From: Calonectria ilicicola | Taxonomy: Eukaryota > Ascomycota > Sordariomycetes > Hypocreales > Nectriaceae | Length of the DNA stretch: 64,000 nucleotides | Reading direction: 5' to 3' | NCBI GenBank assembly: GCA_020809705.1 | Contig: CP085825.1 | Coordinates: forward strand, 6,820,001-6,884,000 | Shown: positions 12,142 through 23,269 of the stretch, piece after piece | Layout of the letters: the number at the start of each line of letters is the position of its first letter | Numbering within the stretch: position 1 is the first letter of the stretch | Notes under the pieces: model-generated | The model's input: only the letters and a program-made list of their open reading frames with translations | Databases searched by the model: none | What the model was told of the DNA's origin: nothing | Program-made: the position numbers and the translations under genes

Positions 12142-14587
12142 ACACCAGCAGGGGAGGGGGAAAAAAAACCAAATTTTCTAACCTGCGCGCATGAATTTTT
12201 ACGAGTCGAGTCTTGTTTGATGGTTGCATAATGGCAAGTTCCCACGGCAAATGAATGTGAGGATTGGCGGGAAGTGTTGTAACAAAAGAGGATACCCAAA
12301 AAGTTTATTCAAAGGCGTCTTTAGTGAGACACGGAACTAATCACGGAAAGCATGTGAAACGTCACGGTGTCAATCTTTTTTTTATTTTAAATCTTTTCTT
12401 GTGTTATTTTTATTTTTTATTTTTTATTTTACTTTTTTTCTATGTTACATATATCCTTTTTTCTTCTTCAAGCAGAAATCATAGTTTCAACGATATACAT
12501 GTGTGTACTTGTAGGTTTAGCCGCAATCAATTGTTTCATCTGGGGAACTCTAGCAGGGGGGCGTGGCCATACCAAGCTTTTTTTCTTGTCTCCCATTCCC
12601 TGACGCCCTGTCCCGTGGCGAACGCCTGAAGGGGGCGGCGCATTCCCGGCCCCATCTCCAGAGTGAGGAAGGTGTAAGTTTTTTTGGGTTGTTTCAGACG
12701 CCGATACTCTCCGCGTTTCACCACATCTCGGGGGCCAATTCCTTCCAACACCACAGAGACGTCACGGGAGCATCAAAACACCGAGCCCATCGCCGGAAAG
12801 CTTGTCTTCCAATTCCCCCGTGAACCGGCTCATCGGGATCGTTCAAGTGTCCATTGTGTCTCAAGTTAGTTTTCGAAATGGCGCATTTCCAAAACCCGGG
12901 CCGCGCATGAGCTGAACCCGTTGTTCGTAGAAGGGCGCAAGGTGCGGAGTGAGACACTCTCGCTTCAAGTCAGATCATCTACGATAGGTATCAAGTCCGC
13001 GTCACCATGCGCCGATTGCAATCCTAAACATTCGAGGGGAAAATGTCGCAACCCGTGTGACAGTGGAAACAGAGCTTATCGGGGAAACCACGAGGGTTCG
13101 TTTCATTTTTTCTGGATACATTTGCCTTGTTCAACAAATACTACCTAACTGATGTTACATTAGGCCGAACATGTGGGATTGTGCAACATACAAACAAGTT
13201 CACGTCATTTTGGTTACCCTACAAGGCTACAACTATCAAAAATTATTTTTAAATAAGCACTAGCGAAGATAGTCGAAAGCCCGTGCTTCCTTTCCATTGT
13301 GTAATGAATTTATTTGATATTCTAAAATAATAACAATAATTAATACAGCAATAGGGTAGCTGATTCACTCATTGACGTGTAGTAAAATTCTGCATGTCCC
13401 GAGCTTCCCAATCCGCGCATCGAGACCCATATCCCGTGTCGTATCCAACTCTACCCCGGCCATTATGATCTCAATTCATTACGACCTCCAGATTTCCCCG
13501 AACACGTTAGCCCCTACCAATCAAAAAAGGCATTACTTCCGCCCATTGAAACACAACCGGGCCGACACGTGCAGCAATCCAACATCGTCTCATCGCGCAA
13601 CTGTAATTCCTCTCGCAAGACACGAAGTCATTCATTAAGTTTCCTTCAATGTGGATCAGTGCAGCTGCGGGATCTGGTCCATCACGATTGTCACCTGCAT
13701 GAATGAACCAAAGTTTGGTAAGTTTATGATCGGCCTGGCGCAGCTGACACTAGTAAGGCTTATTTTGCCAAACTGGGAGAATGATATGTCCGTCTTACGG
13801 CGCAAAGTAGAGCCGGGAAAGGATTCTTCGTGATTGGATCTGCCAAGAAAATACGAATACAATAGGGCCAAACACAATCAAAACGGCGTTCGGGTCCCGG
13901 ATCGCGCATGGGGACGGCGCCCGAGACAAGATTACAGGAACCACGGTACACTTGGCGGGCGCACTCATTTACTTTTACCAATGGGGGGTTAATGCGCCTC
14001 TACAGCACGAGCCAACGTAAAATAATTCGGCTTCGCCCGGGCGACCTCGTGGCGTTGGTGTCCTGGGCACCCGCGACCGCCATGTTTGCCGGATCCCCCG
14101 GCCAGTGGTGTGAAGACGCCGTGCAGCCAATCAACTGAGCCTGTGCGGAGCTGCCTATCCCGTCATCGGCAATGATGAGATAGCTAGGATCGAAGGCGTC
14201 GATTTCCCGTGAATGATGCTGCAAAGTCAATCGAATTACACCGCGTGTGCGGCGTGGTCTAATTTAGATGATCCTGCCCCTGTAATTCAATTTATTCTGA
14301 CTAAGCCTCGCCAATGTATGTTGGGCGTCGGGCGCTTATATCCGCGTTTGTGGCTTAGTAATTCCCGTAGCCGTTAACCGTTAACCGCGGAGATTAGCTA
14401 ACCGAGGCGGGTGGTGCAATCAGTATCATGGCCTGGCCTAGGCTCGGTTAATGATCACTTCAAGAAGAAAATTATATTGATTATTAATTGATAACGCATA
14501 CGAAACCATTGGTTATCATCTTATCTTTGCTTCTTTTCGCCCGGATGTTGAGATTGGCGTCATAAATCGCTAGAATCGGAAGCTGCA
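12142..14587. other. Intergenic, no supported gene
   Basis: T-rich 3' flank of the HET gene at about 12379-12470, then unremarkable sequence. Small open frames have no recognizable motifs. A duplicated CGTTAAC word occurs near 14370 upstream of the thiolase-like gene. Confidence 0.5.
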
Positions 14588-16586
14588 ATGGGGTCCTATC
14601 AGAAGACCCCCGTCATTATTGGCGTTGGGGAGATTTGCAATAGGTCAATCGAGGTTAAAGATGCGCTAGAGCCGGCAGAACTAATTACTAGAGCTGTTCT
14701 TGATTCAATCAGAGACGCTAACGTTGACGTAAGTGATGTTGTCTCACAGATTGACAGTATCTCGATCGTGCCCCCATGGACATGGGTATACCGAGACCTT
14801 CCCGCTCTGATAGCCGAGAAGCTTGGAGCCACGCCTTCACATTTTGCTATTGGTGACCATGGCGGCAACCAACCTGGATTGCTGTGTGACGAGGCTGCTC
14901 GAAGGGTAGCCTCCGGAGAGTGCAGAGTCGCTGTCGTAGCTGGCGGCGAAGCTCTAAAGTCCTGTATGTATATACCTCAAACGACTCATCTCAAGCAATT
15001 CTCATTTTTATACCATCTAGTGGCGGCTTGTAGGGAGCTAGGGTACGAGATCCCACCGGGATGGACCGCACCGGACCCTAAATCGAAGCCTTATGGCGTT
15101 GGCGATCTCTCCATCCTTAGCCATGGTGAGTTAGACTATCCATCACTTATTTAGCGTTTCCAACTAACGCAATGCGCCAATCGCAGATGTCGGATCAACC
15201 CATTCAATTGGTCTGCCTATACATGTGTATCCTCTCTACGAAAATGGCCGTCGTGTCCATAAACGTCAGACTTTTGAAGAGAACAACCAAGAATCGGCTG
15301 AAATTTATGCCGAATTTGACAACATTGCTTGTGAACAGCCTTACTCTTGGAGATACGGTCAGACACCAAGAAGCACAGACGAAATAAAGACGGTATCAAC
15401 CAAAAATAGACTAATCTGCATGCCGTGTAAGTCTCGACTATTCTCTCTGTCAAAGCGCGTCTGCGCTTGGTAAATGCACGTTTTGCTCAATTAAACTAGA
15501 CCCCCTGTTGATGAATGCGTTCAACACCGTCAACATGGCTGCTGCTTGCATCGTGACCACGGTTGACCATGCAGAGCGACTGGGTGTACCCCGTGAGAAA
15601 TGGGTGTATGTCCTAGGAGGCGCCGGCACCAGGGAGCGAGAAAACTGTACGTATATGCACGTGCGATCGATATTTACGCGAGATGCAAAGATTGACTTTA
15701 CCACGTTGGATCTTGATAGTCTGGGAACGGCCCAACTATTACTCTAGCTCAGCCCTGTCCCAAACTCTCGACGCAGCGGTCAGCATTTCTGGCTTAACCA
15801 AGGATGAGGTGGATTGCTTCGACTTTTACTCGTAAGGAAGTTGTCGATTTACCGTCAATGCGCTATTAATCATCCCAAAAATAGATGCTTCCCCATCGTC
15901 CCGAAATTGGCCTGCGAACATTTCGGTCTGGATCCTGTTAAACCTCAAAAACGGATAACGCTCCTTGGTGGACTTAATTCATTTGGGGGAGCTGGAAATA
16001 ACTACTCAGTGCACGCAAGTTGACAACCAGTCTAGTGGGCATGGAATGAAGAGAGAACATTCTGTACTGACCAAAACAGGCCATTACCGAAATGACGCGG
16101 CTCATCCGGAAGAATACATTCCGCAACGGCTTAATTTTAGCTAATGGAGGTGTTCTTACCTATCAGCATGCACTTTGCTTGTCCGCGCAGCCTCGCAGGG
16201 GACCGCCAGGATATCCCGCCAGGAATCCCTTGCCAAAGTACGCCGAGGGGCTATTGGCGCCGCCCTTTGACCAGCGGGCTGAAGGCCCCGCAGTAATAGA
16301 GGTAGGGTGCTATTGAGAGCTTGCATATCGTCGGGTATACTTTGTCTAATTCGGAAAAACATAGACCTACACGGTGGAGTTTAGCCGGCAGGGAGACCCT
16401 CAATTGGGACATATTGTGGGGAGACTTGCGAAAAATGGCCATCGCTTCCTCGCTAACCACGGCGACGACATGACCTTGGGTATCCTCGCCGACAATAAAA
16501 ACGAGCCCATTGGCGTTCAGGGAACGGTTAGACAGAATAGCGATGGAAGGAACCTATTCTTTATTCGGAATGAGACGAAACTTTAG
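14588..16586 (+). CDS. Thiolase-like protein (TLP1 / acetyl-CoA acetyltransferase family)
   Basis: Thiolase-superfamily enzyme acting on acyl-CoA, probably in acyl-chain breakdown or modification; the substrate is unknown. Eight exons deduced: 14588-14963, 15021-15125, 15187-15426, 15500-15646, 15720-15831, 15885-16014, 16080-16301 and 16365-16586. They sum to 1554 nt, 517 residues, all in phase. Exon 1 has the thiolase opening (TPVIIGVGEICNRS), the G-D-H-G-G-N-Q-P segment and VAVVAGGEALKS. Later exons have the LGGLNSFGGAGNNYSVH A-ITEM core and a C-terminal beta-rich OB-like part starting TYTVEFSRQGDP, typical of the TLP1 additional C-terminal domain. Intron 6 (16015-16079) uses a GC donor (GCAAGT). 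It converges on the GMC oxidoreductase, with the two stops 76 bp apart. A peroxisomal signal is not evident (ends N-E-T-K-L). Confidence 0.85.
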
Positions 16587-16662
16587 TATAGCCGGCAATT
16601 TCGGCTGGATGAATTAGGGTGGTTTCTGCTCTAGTGTTTACGCCAACGTAGGAATAATAAAA

Positions 16663-18915
16663 TTACAGCTTAGCAGAGATTCTGCCAGCACGTGCTCCCA
16701 GACCATCTTGAGATGAAAGTCCCCACGTCTCCTTGATCATATCCGCAGCCTTCTCGCCGATGCCGTACGCTGGCATCTGGGTGTGTCCTCCGTTCAAGGT
16801 GGGCATGATGCTGCAGTCTGCGACACGGAGGTTCTTGATGCCCTTCACACGCAAATTCTCATCGACAACTGATGTAGGGTCGGATGTCTTGCCCATAGCA
16901 CAGGTGCCTGCAGCGTGGTAACCTATCAGGTAGTGGTGGTTAGCTGAAAATCCTACTCACACATGGAAACAGAGTGTACTTACAGGTTGTGGCGTGCTCC
17001 TTGACGTATGGGATCCAGTCCTCCCTTGTGCTGTTCTTGTGGTGTGATGCTTCTGGGGGCCATGAGCCCTTGACAATATCCTTTGTACCCTTGCCAGACA
17101 TGATGATTTCGTTTCCAAAGCGGCATGCCTCTGCTAGAACCTCGACATCAAGAGGATCAGCCAAGTACTGAGCATCAACCACTGGGGATGCAGTAGCATT
17201 AGCATTCTGAAGAGTAACAGTTCCTCGTGAGCGAGGAGCGAACAGCTCGGCAATCATGCTGAAAGCATACTGGCCATCCGTTGGCACTCTATCATATTGC
17301 TTAGGCCCACCATAGCACTCAGTAGTGAAAAATTCAATATTTGGCTGTGCTGGTGTGAGACCCATTGGGTCGCGGCCCTTTTCGCGCTTCGCAGAGTTCC
17401 ATAGTTTTGAGTCGGCGAGACGGGAATCGAGGCGGGCAAATCCGAAAACACCAAAGGGGAAAGTAGAGAGGAAACCCTGCTTCTTTTCCTTCCACAGCTC
17501 ATAAGACTTTTCTAGTGCGCCGGTGTGGTGCACTAGGTGGTCGGTTGTCAGACCAGGCTTTTGTGTTTCGTAGAACATGAAAACAATCTAGTTGAGAAAT
17601 AATTAGTGTTTTGAAAATGGATGTATGCGAGACATTCTCTTACCAGGTGATCCATCAAGTTCTTGCCGACGCCGGGAAGGTCGACAAGAGTCTTGATGCC
17701 GTGCTGCTCAAGTTCTGCCTTGGCACCAATACCCGAGCGGTTAAGGATATTCGGACTGCAGTAAGCGCCACCGCTGACAATAACTTCCTTTCTGGCCTTG
17801 GCCTTGAAAATCAAACCGTCCTTCAAAACCGCATTGACGCCCACAGCCTTGAACTCGCCATCGCGGTCCTTCTCGATGACCACTTTATCCACATGTGCCT
17901 CGGTCAAGACTGTCACATTTGGTTTCTTGTTGCCGTGGGTAATAAAGTCGGCACCCGTTGTTCGGAGTCCGTTTGTTACAGTTCTTGTCACATGTCCACA
18001 GCCATGGGGGTTGTTTCCATGAGTAAACATGTCGTGGTCAATAGGCAAGCCCTTGGACTCCATAGATTTGAGGATAAGCTGAGAGATGGGGGCTGCATCA
18101 TGAGGCTCGGTACCCAAGTGGCCATTGTAACCATGCTCCTCCTTGGATTCTTTGAACCAAGGTTTGCTTTTGAATGACTCAGCCTAGTTTCAGGTTAGCT
18201 GACCGCTTAGTAAAGTGGCGATCGCGATAGTGGCGGTGAAGCTTACTTTGCTCATGTATTTGAAAAACTCGTCACCACTCCAACCGGGCAGATTCCAGTC
18301 ATCGTAATCTTGTCTTGCGCCACGGATGCAAAGTGTTCCATTGCAGCCAGAGGAGCCACCTAGGAACTTTCCTCGGCTTAGTTTGACTTGGCGGTTGTTG
18401 ATATTTGCGCCTGGTACGGTGGTGATGTTCCAGTCTGTTTCTTTATCAAAGTTCTGAGACCATCTGTACACGTCAGCTAATTGCCCGAAGTCGCCACCTG
18501 GCCAAAACATTAACTAGATAACAGGAATAAAAATTAAAGGAGATGAATAAACGGATGAATAAAGAAAAAAAGGACTGTATCTAAATACATTCATAATTCA
18601 TCTTATTGATAAACTGACTGGGGAACACGGTAGGGAGAAGCAGAGAGGACAAGCTTTCAAGGATTGTACTGTACTTACCCTCCAACCATGGACACTGTCT
18701 CAAGATTCTCATTGTGTGGACCGGCCTCGATGACGAGAACTTTTGTGTTTGGGTCCTCTGCGAGTCGACCTGCAACCACGCAACCGGAGGTGCCACCGCT
18801 AATGGAAGTGTGAGCAAACGGAAAACGGAACCAGAAACAGTTGCCGAGGTATTGAAACTTACCCGCACACGATGAAATCCCACTCCCCCGAGTTGCTGTT
18901 GATCTGAGAGCCCAT
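16663..18915 (-). CDS. GMC-family FAD oxidoreductase (alcohol/choline oxidase-like)
   Basis: FAD-dependent oxidation of an alcohol to an aldehyde or acid. Six exons on the minus strand: 18863-18915, 18679-18798, 18247-18463, 17644-18183, 16984-17587 and 16663-16922; total 1794 nt, 597 residues. Exons 1-2 build the dinucleotide fold (D-F-I-V-C-G-G-G-T-S-G-C-V-V-A-G-R-L) and the E-A-G loop. Exon 3 starts WSQNFDKETDWN and holds the GMC signature RGKFLGGSSGCNG. The 215-bp intron 18464-18678 was placed at TACAG because only this acceptor keeps phase. The C-terminal exons give Y-H-A-A-G-T-C-A-M-G (catalytic His region) and P-T-L-N-G-G-H-T-Q-M-P-A-Y (second His). There is no signal peptide (MGSQINSNSGEWDF), so it is probably intracellular. 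Its neighbour is the convergent thiolase-like gene. Confidence 0.85.
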
Positions 18916-21694
18916 GTTTGACGTGATGTGAGGTGAATGGACTAAGTTGTTGGGCTGACTTTTCCGCTCCGTGGGAACGTCACAATCTTTAAGGCAAAAC
19001 GCCAATCGAACTTGACAAGGACCAGCTGAACAGAGACTGCTTTAAATACAGCAGCTGAAACGTAACACCCCGCTTTCCAACAGATGGGAGCGCCACGAAT
19101 GCACTCCAAGAGGGGAGGATCGGCTCCGCGACGCTAGCCTCTATTGTTTCATGCACGCTCGATACTGTGTCGCCTCGATGTTCCCCACCAACTAGCAGCC
19201 TTTAGCGACTACGTGTTGCTGGCGCTCTGACTTTAGAGGGCGGAATAGTGGAGTCGGAAACGGATTCTCGGAACTGCGATGCAAGATTCCGCTTCAGCTC
19301 TCAACCAAAATCGCAGATGCATAATCTTGGCGCCCAGTTTTTCCTGTTCGGTGAGCAAGCGTGGCTTACATCCATTTGCCCGCCTCCCCGAGGCCCATGG
19401 TCAGCTAAAACGGGTCCGTCAGATTAAATAAATAGAGACATTGTGGCGAGTTTTTTTGGTGGTTTTTCTGATTGAAGTTCCGAGTCGATTTACACATGTC
19501 GTCGCAGATGGACCCCCAATGTAACATCGCTTCGATGGCGATTCCGGGGAGAGTGCGGGGTTTGCCGTCTGGGGTAACATCGTCGTAGCGCAAGCGATCA
19601 CCCATGATTCCGACCGGAAGTATTGAGCCAGGGTGACACGCGGCATTGGTAATGACCCTGGAAAGTGTTGGACCAACAGACAGCAGAACCAACAGGCGAT
19701 ACCAACAGCCGAAGTGCAAGGGTCGATCCACTTTCCACGACAGCCGTTCGAAATGCCGCTGGCGATTTGGACAGGCTGGATTTAAAAGTGACTCTGGAAT
19801 AAGCACTTGGCAAACTTGATGTTGGGGGCAGGCTGACATTGCTCCTGTGGAATGGCGAAGCGTCGGTGAGAATTGATCGGCGCGACCTGTCACATGCATT
19901 TGCTAAAGAACTCCGGTTACTAAAAGATAACTAGCATCGCAATTAATTTTAAATGGCAGCGCGAAAGAGCATGGGTCGTATTGCTGCGATGGCTTGCGAA
20001 CAGAAATCCTGCATCCGAGACTATCTATGCACCCTCAAGGCCAATATTCATGTTTTCTTGCCCCGAGAGTATTAATATAGGCTGCTGTTGAGCTTGAGCG
20101 ACGCTTAATTTAGTAAAGAAGCCTAATATTCGTCAGGGTGGTCATGGGTTACATTGGAGCTCTTGATCTAATGATGGTCTGTTCGAGGCACTCGTTCCTA
20201 TTGAAGCTAGCCAGCTGCCATGGCCCTGTGGCTTTTTGTTCAAAGTTGAAACTATCTCGGGCTTGGCAGTCTCGGTTAGGTACGTGACCATTTTATCATC
20301 TCATCACCGAGGTTGACGATGTTTGCATTTGGAATAAAGCCCGAGGCAGGCCCGAGGTAAGTTAGGTTTGTACGTGCATGTCTCGTCAAGAAGCCTAATG
20401 CGCCGGTGAGCGTAATGGTACGTAAATTCCAACCCAGAAGGCCAGCTAACTATCGTGAGTAAATACGAGCGCGGGATGTTGAACGGTAATGCTGAAGTTG
20501 AATTTGCATATGAAGGATGCAGGCGGTCCGAGCTAAGGGTGGCACGTGATTCTCAATGCAAGCGGCAGTAATGCAGGCACCCGAATGAAGCAATCGGTGG
20601 GAAAAGAAAAATGGGTTGCTTAATAATAAATACGCTAGGGCCTAGATCAAATGAAGAAACAACGAGAAAAGTAATCCTACTAAAGCTTTCGGTTCATTTC
20701 GTTCTTGACTTATAGAGAAAAACGTCAACGACGCGACTCTCGTCCGCGCATCGTGGAAAAAGCTTGGTGGTTGGCAATGAAGGTGACTGATTTACTAGAT
20801 CAGAAGAGGTATAGCGCATCTGGGGGGAGAAAAAGCGCAATCCAGTCAGTTCTAGCTGAGGGGTGGCGGATTGTTGGCATTTGATGTATTGCGTTCATTC
20901 ACACAAGATAGCAAAGTGATGTATTTCCAAACCCCACTTCATAACTGCAGACCGAAAATGAGGGCAATGTGTTTTTTTTCGCTGCTGTTACCATTAGTCC
21001 TAATCCTAAGGTATATGATGATTTCCTCTTCATTTCCATCGGGTTGTCGTGATTGACTATTCTTAAGTATGCATCCAACCCACACGCAAACGCAGCCACC
21101 GTATCAGCAGTGTAAAGACCAAAGTCAACTGTGTCGCCGTCCCCCCAAGAGTGATTCACATTTATCGCTACCATTACACGACACTTCTGTGCTCTTTCAG
21201 TTCATGTTACAAAATTTCCTTCGCTGAAGCAGAAGATTGGTCATCTTACAACCCTCTGTTTCATCTGTTTAGGTGGCCATGTCAAGGAAAATCCTGCGAT
21301 GATGGTAGCATTCACTAACTCCATCCTCAAGGTTTTGAGCAACGATCGTTCAGAAGAACTGCATCACGACGCATTCTGACACGAGACTCTTTTTCTAACC
21401 CGCCCCAATAATTACCAACCTCGAACACGAACCGCATTCTGATGCATACCCAATAAAGCGTTCTCGATAAATCTTCCCTCGTTCATGCTCTATCGCAGCA
21501 CCCTCTGCAGGGGCCAGCGACTCAACAATTCCATCACCCTGTCGAACATATGGTGAAAAGTGAGACTAAAGATTGCGGGTTGGTTGATTCCTCGTTGAAG
21601 CACAGTACCAAACGTTTGGCGAGCGATTTGGATCGAATGAATACGGTGTAGTGTTCACAATAGAACTTTGCTCGACACATCCACTACGAAAAAG
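18916..21694. other. Intergenic, no supported gene
   Basis: An open frame of about 165 codons on the minus strand (19405-19899) has no recognizable motif, no splice structure and a biased composition; I do not call it. The remainder looks non-coding. Confidence 0.45.
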
Positions 21695-23269
21695 ATGGAT
21701 GAGCCTTTGGTTGTCGATGCCCTGACCGTCAACCCAGGGAGATACACTACTATGGAAGAACTGAGCGTCGAGCGTCTTCCGAAAGAAGAGGTCGGTGAGA
21801 TCTCACAAAAGACACTTGATACTCTCTACATCAGAATGACAGAGGAGGTTTTCAACAAACTTGGAGTTGATGTAGCTTCCAATATCATCTGCTTCAAAGC
21901 CTGTGTTAGGCACATTTCTCGATCTGGTCTTCTTACGGCAACTAAACTTTCCGCATGGGGTGGTTACCGAACCATGGCCAACGACATCGCTGTGGCTGTT
22001 AGGATTTACCGAAAGACCGGAAAGGCTTGTGTGATACCCGCACCGAAATTGGTTGGATTTTGGGCGGCGGTAAATATCCGCAGGGCTCGCAGCGATGGAA
22101 AGGGAGAGCTCTGGCGCGGTTTGAATCAGCTGGAGATGTACCGACATGTTGTGACTGCCATCTACATTTTCCCCAAGCATCAAAATCACTTCCTCGTTGA
22201 TGTTAGACCAGTCACGGAACCACGTATCACAGGCGAAAACCTCAGAGGTTTCCCCGTTGTTCATGCTCCCATCGCTCTCTCTGAGATACGAGAAGTGATC
22301 CCAGTTTTGGGAATCCCCGGAGGTATGGACGCTAACAACGACTCGATAGAGCATTACGTCTCGTCTCAGTTATCGGCGAACGAGATCAAGCGAGTGAGCC
22401 CAGTTGGACAGTATGCAAATCCACCTCCGTTAAAAAAAACGTGTACCTCCACTCGGCGAACTGATTCTGATCCTCAACTGGAGACTAATGCCATCATGAT
22501 CCAGACGCAGATCACCAGAGCGGAGGCCATGGCCAGAGCAGGTGACATTTTTACAAAGCTGGAGTACCCATTGCGATTCGCCAACCAAGACCTGAAGCCA
22601 CAAATAGAGGCATGGATTTCTGAAGAGCGTATTCAGCTTCTAAATGCGACCAACCGCAACCGTCTGTGGGTGTGGTGTGATAAACATTTGAAGGAATGGG
22701 CCGACAAGATCCGCGCTCTGCCTGAATCATATCCCGAAACGATCCAGTGTGGAAAGCAGCAAAAGGAGCCCAGAGGATGGCACCAACAGAAAGTTAACCT
22801 TGAGCAGAAATTAGAAATCCTTTCGAACATCGCAAATGATCTAGAGGCAGTGCGGAAGTGGATTTCGTACGTGAAGCCAGTGGCGGAGGTTGATAAAACA
22901 CTGCAATCGATTCAGGACGAGCTGGCTACACTCCGAGAGGCTGTTGCACAGCTCCAGACCACGGCTACAACTACGAAGATGACCTCCGAAAACATGGACT
23001 GGAAAATGGCCGGATTTCATCCCAGCCCACTCAACCGCCAGCGGCATGAAATCAAGAGTGAGAGAGAAAACAAAGGATTGTTGGAGATTCCACAGGCCCA
23101 GTACAAAGATCTTTTGCACTTCTTTCGCGTCCTCCACGCCGACCTCAGTCACCCTCGAGGGATCAAATGGGAGGTCTCCAAGCTTTGCGACTCGCTTGGG
23201 GCATCAAAGCGAGAGAAGAAACAGCTTTTGAAGGTCCTGGATAAAAAGAAGAAACGACAGAGAAGGTAG
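21695..23269 (+). CDS. Hypothetical protein, intronless, basic C terminus
   Basis: A single uninterrupted frame of 524 codons from ATG 21695; the frame opens nine codons earlier without an ATG. I do not recognise the family. The N-terminal 250 residues have mixed alpha/beta character (VRIYRKTGKACVIPAP, YIFPKHQNHFLVDVRP). Residues about 370-430 look helical with heptad-like spacing (LEQKLEILSNIANDLEAV, LQSIQDELATLREAVAQL), a possible coiled coil. The last 20 residues are very lysine/arginine-rich (KREKKQLLKVLDKKKKRQRR), a possible nuclear localisation or nucleic-acid-binding tail. No signal peptide or membrane span. The lack of introns in a window where most genes are spliced, with 2-3 kb of empty sequence on both sides, fits an orphan or mobile-element-derived gene, but no transposase or integrase motif is seen. 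Confidence 0.6.
   Translation: MDEPLVVDALTVNPGRYTTMEELSVERLPKEEVGEISQKTLDTLYIRMTEEVFNKLGVDVASNIICFKACVRHISRSGLLTATKLSAWGGYRTMANDIAVAVRIYRKTGKACVIPAPKLVGFWAAVNIRRARSDGKGELWRGLNQLEMYRHVVTAIYIFPKHQNHFLVDVRPVTEPRITGENLRGFPVVHAPIALSEIREVIPVLGIPGGMDANNDSIEHYVSSQLSANEIKRVSPVGQYANPPPLKKTCTSTRRTDSDPQLETNAIMIQTQITRAEAMARAGDIFTKLEYPLRFANQDLKPQIEAWISEERIQLLNATNRNRLWVWCDKHLKEWADKIRALPESYPETIQCGKQQKEPRGWHQQKVNLEQKLEILSNIANDLEAVRKWISYVKPVAEVDKTLQSIQDELATLREAVAQLQTTATTTKMTSENMDWKMAGFHPSPLNRQRHEIKSERENKGLLEIPQAQYKDLLHFFRVLHADLSHPRGIKWEVSKLCDSLGASKREKKQLLKVLDKKKKRQRR

Noticed and set aside
19405..19899. 165-codon open frame on the minus strand
   Set aside because: No ATG-to-motif support, no recognizable family, and composition like the surrounding non-coding DNA.
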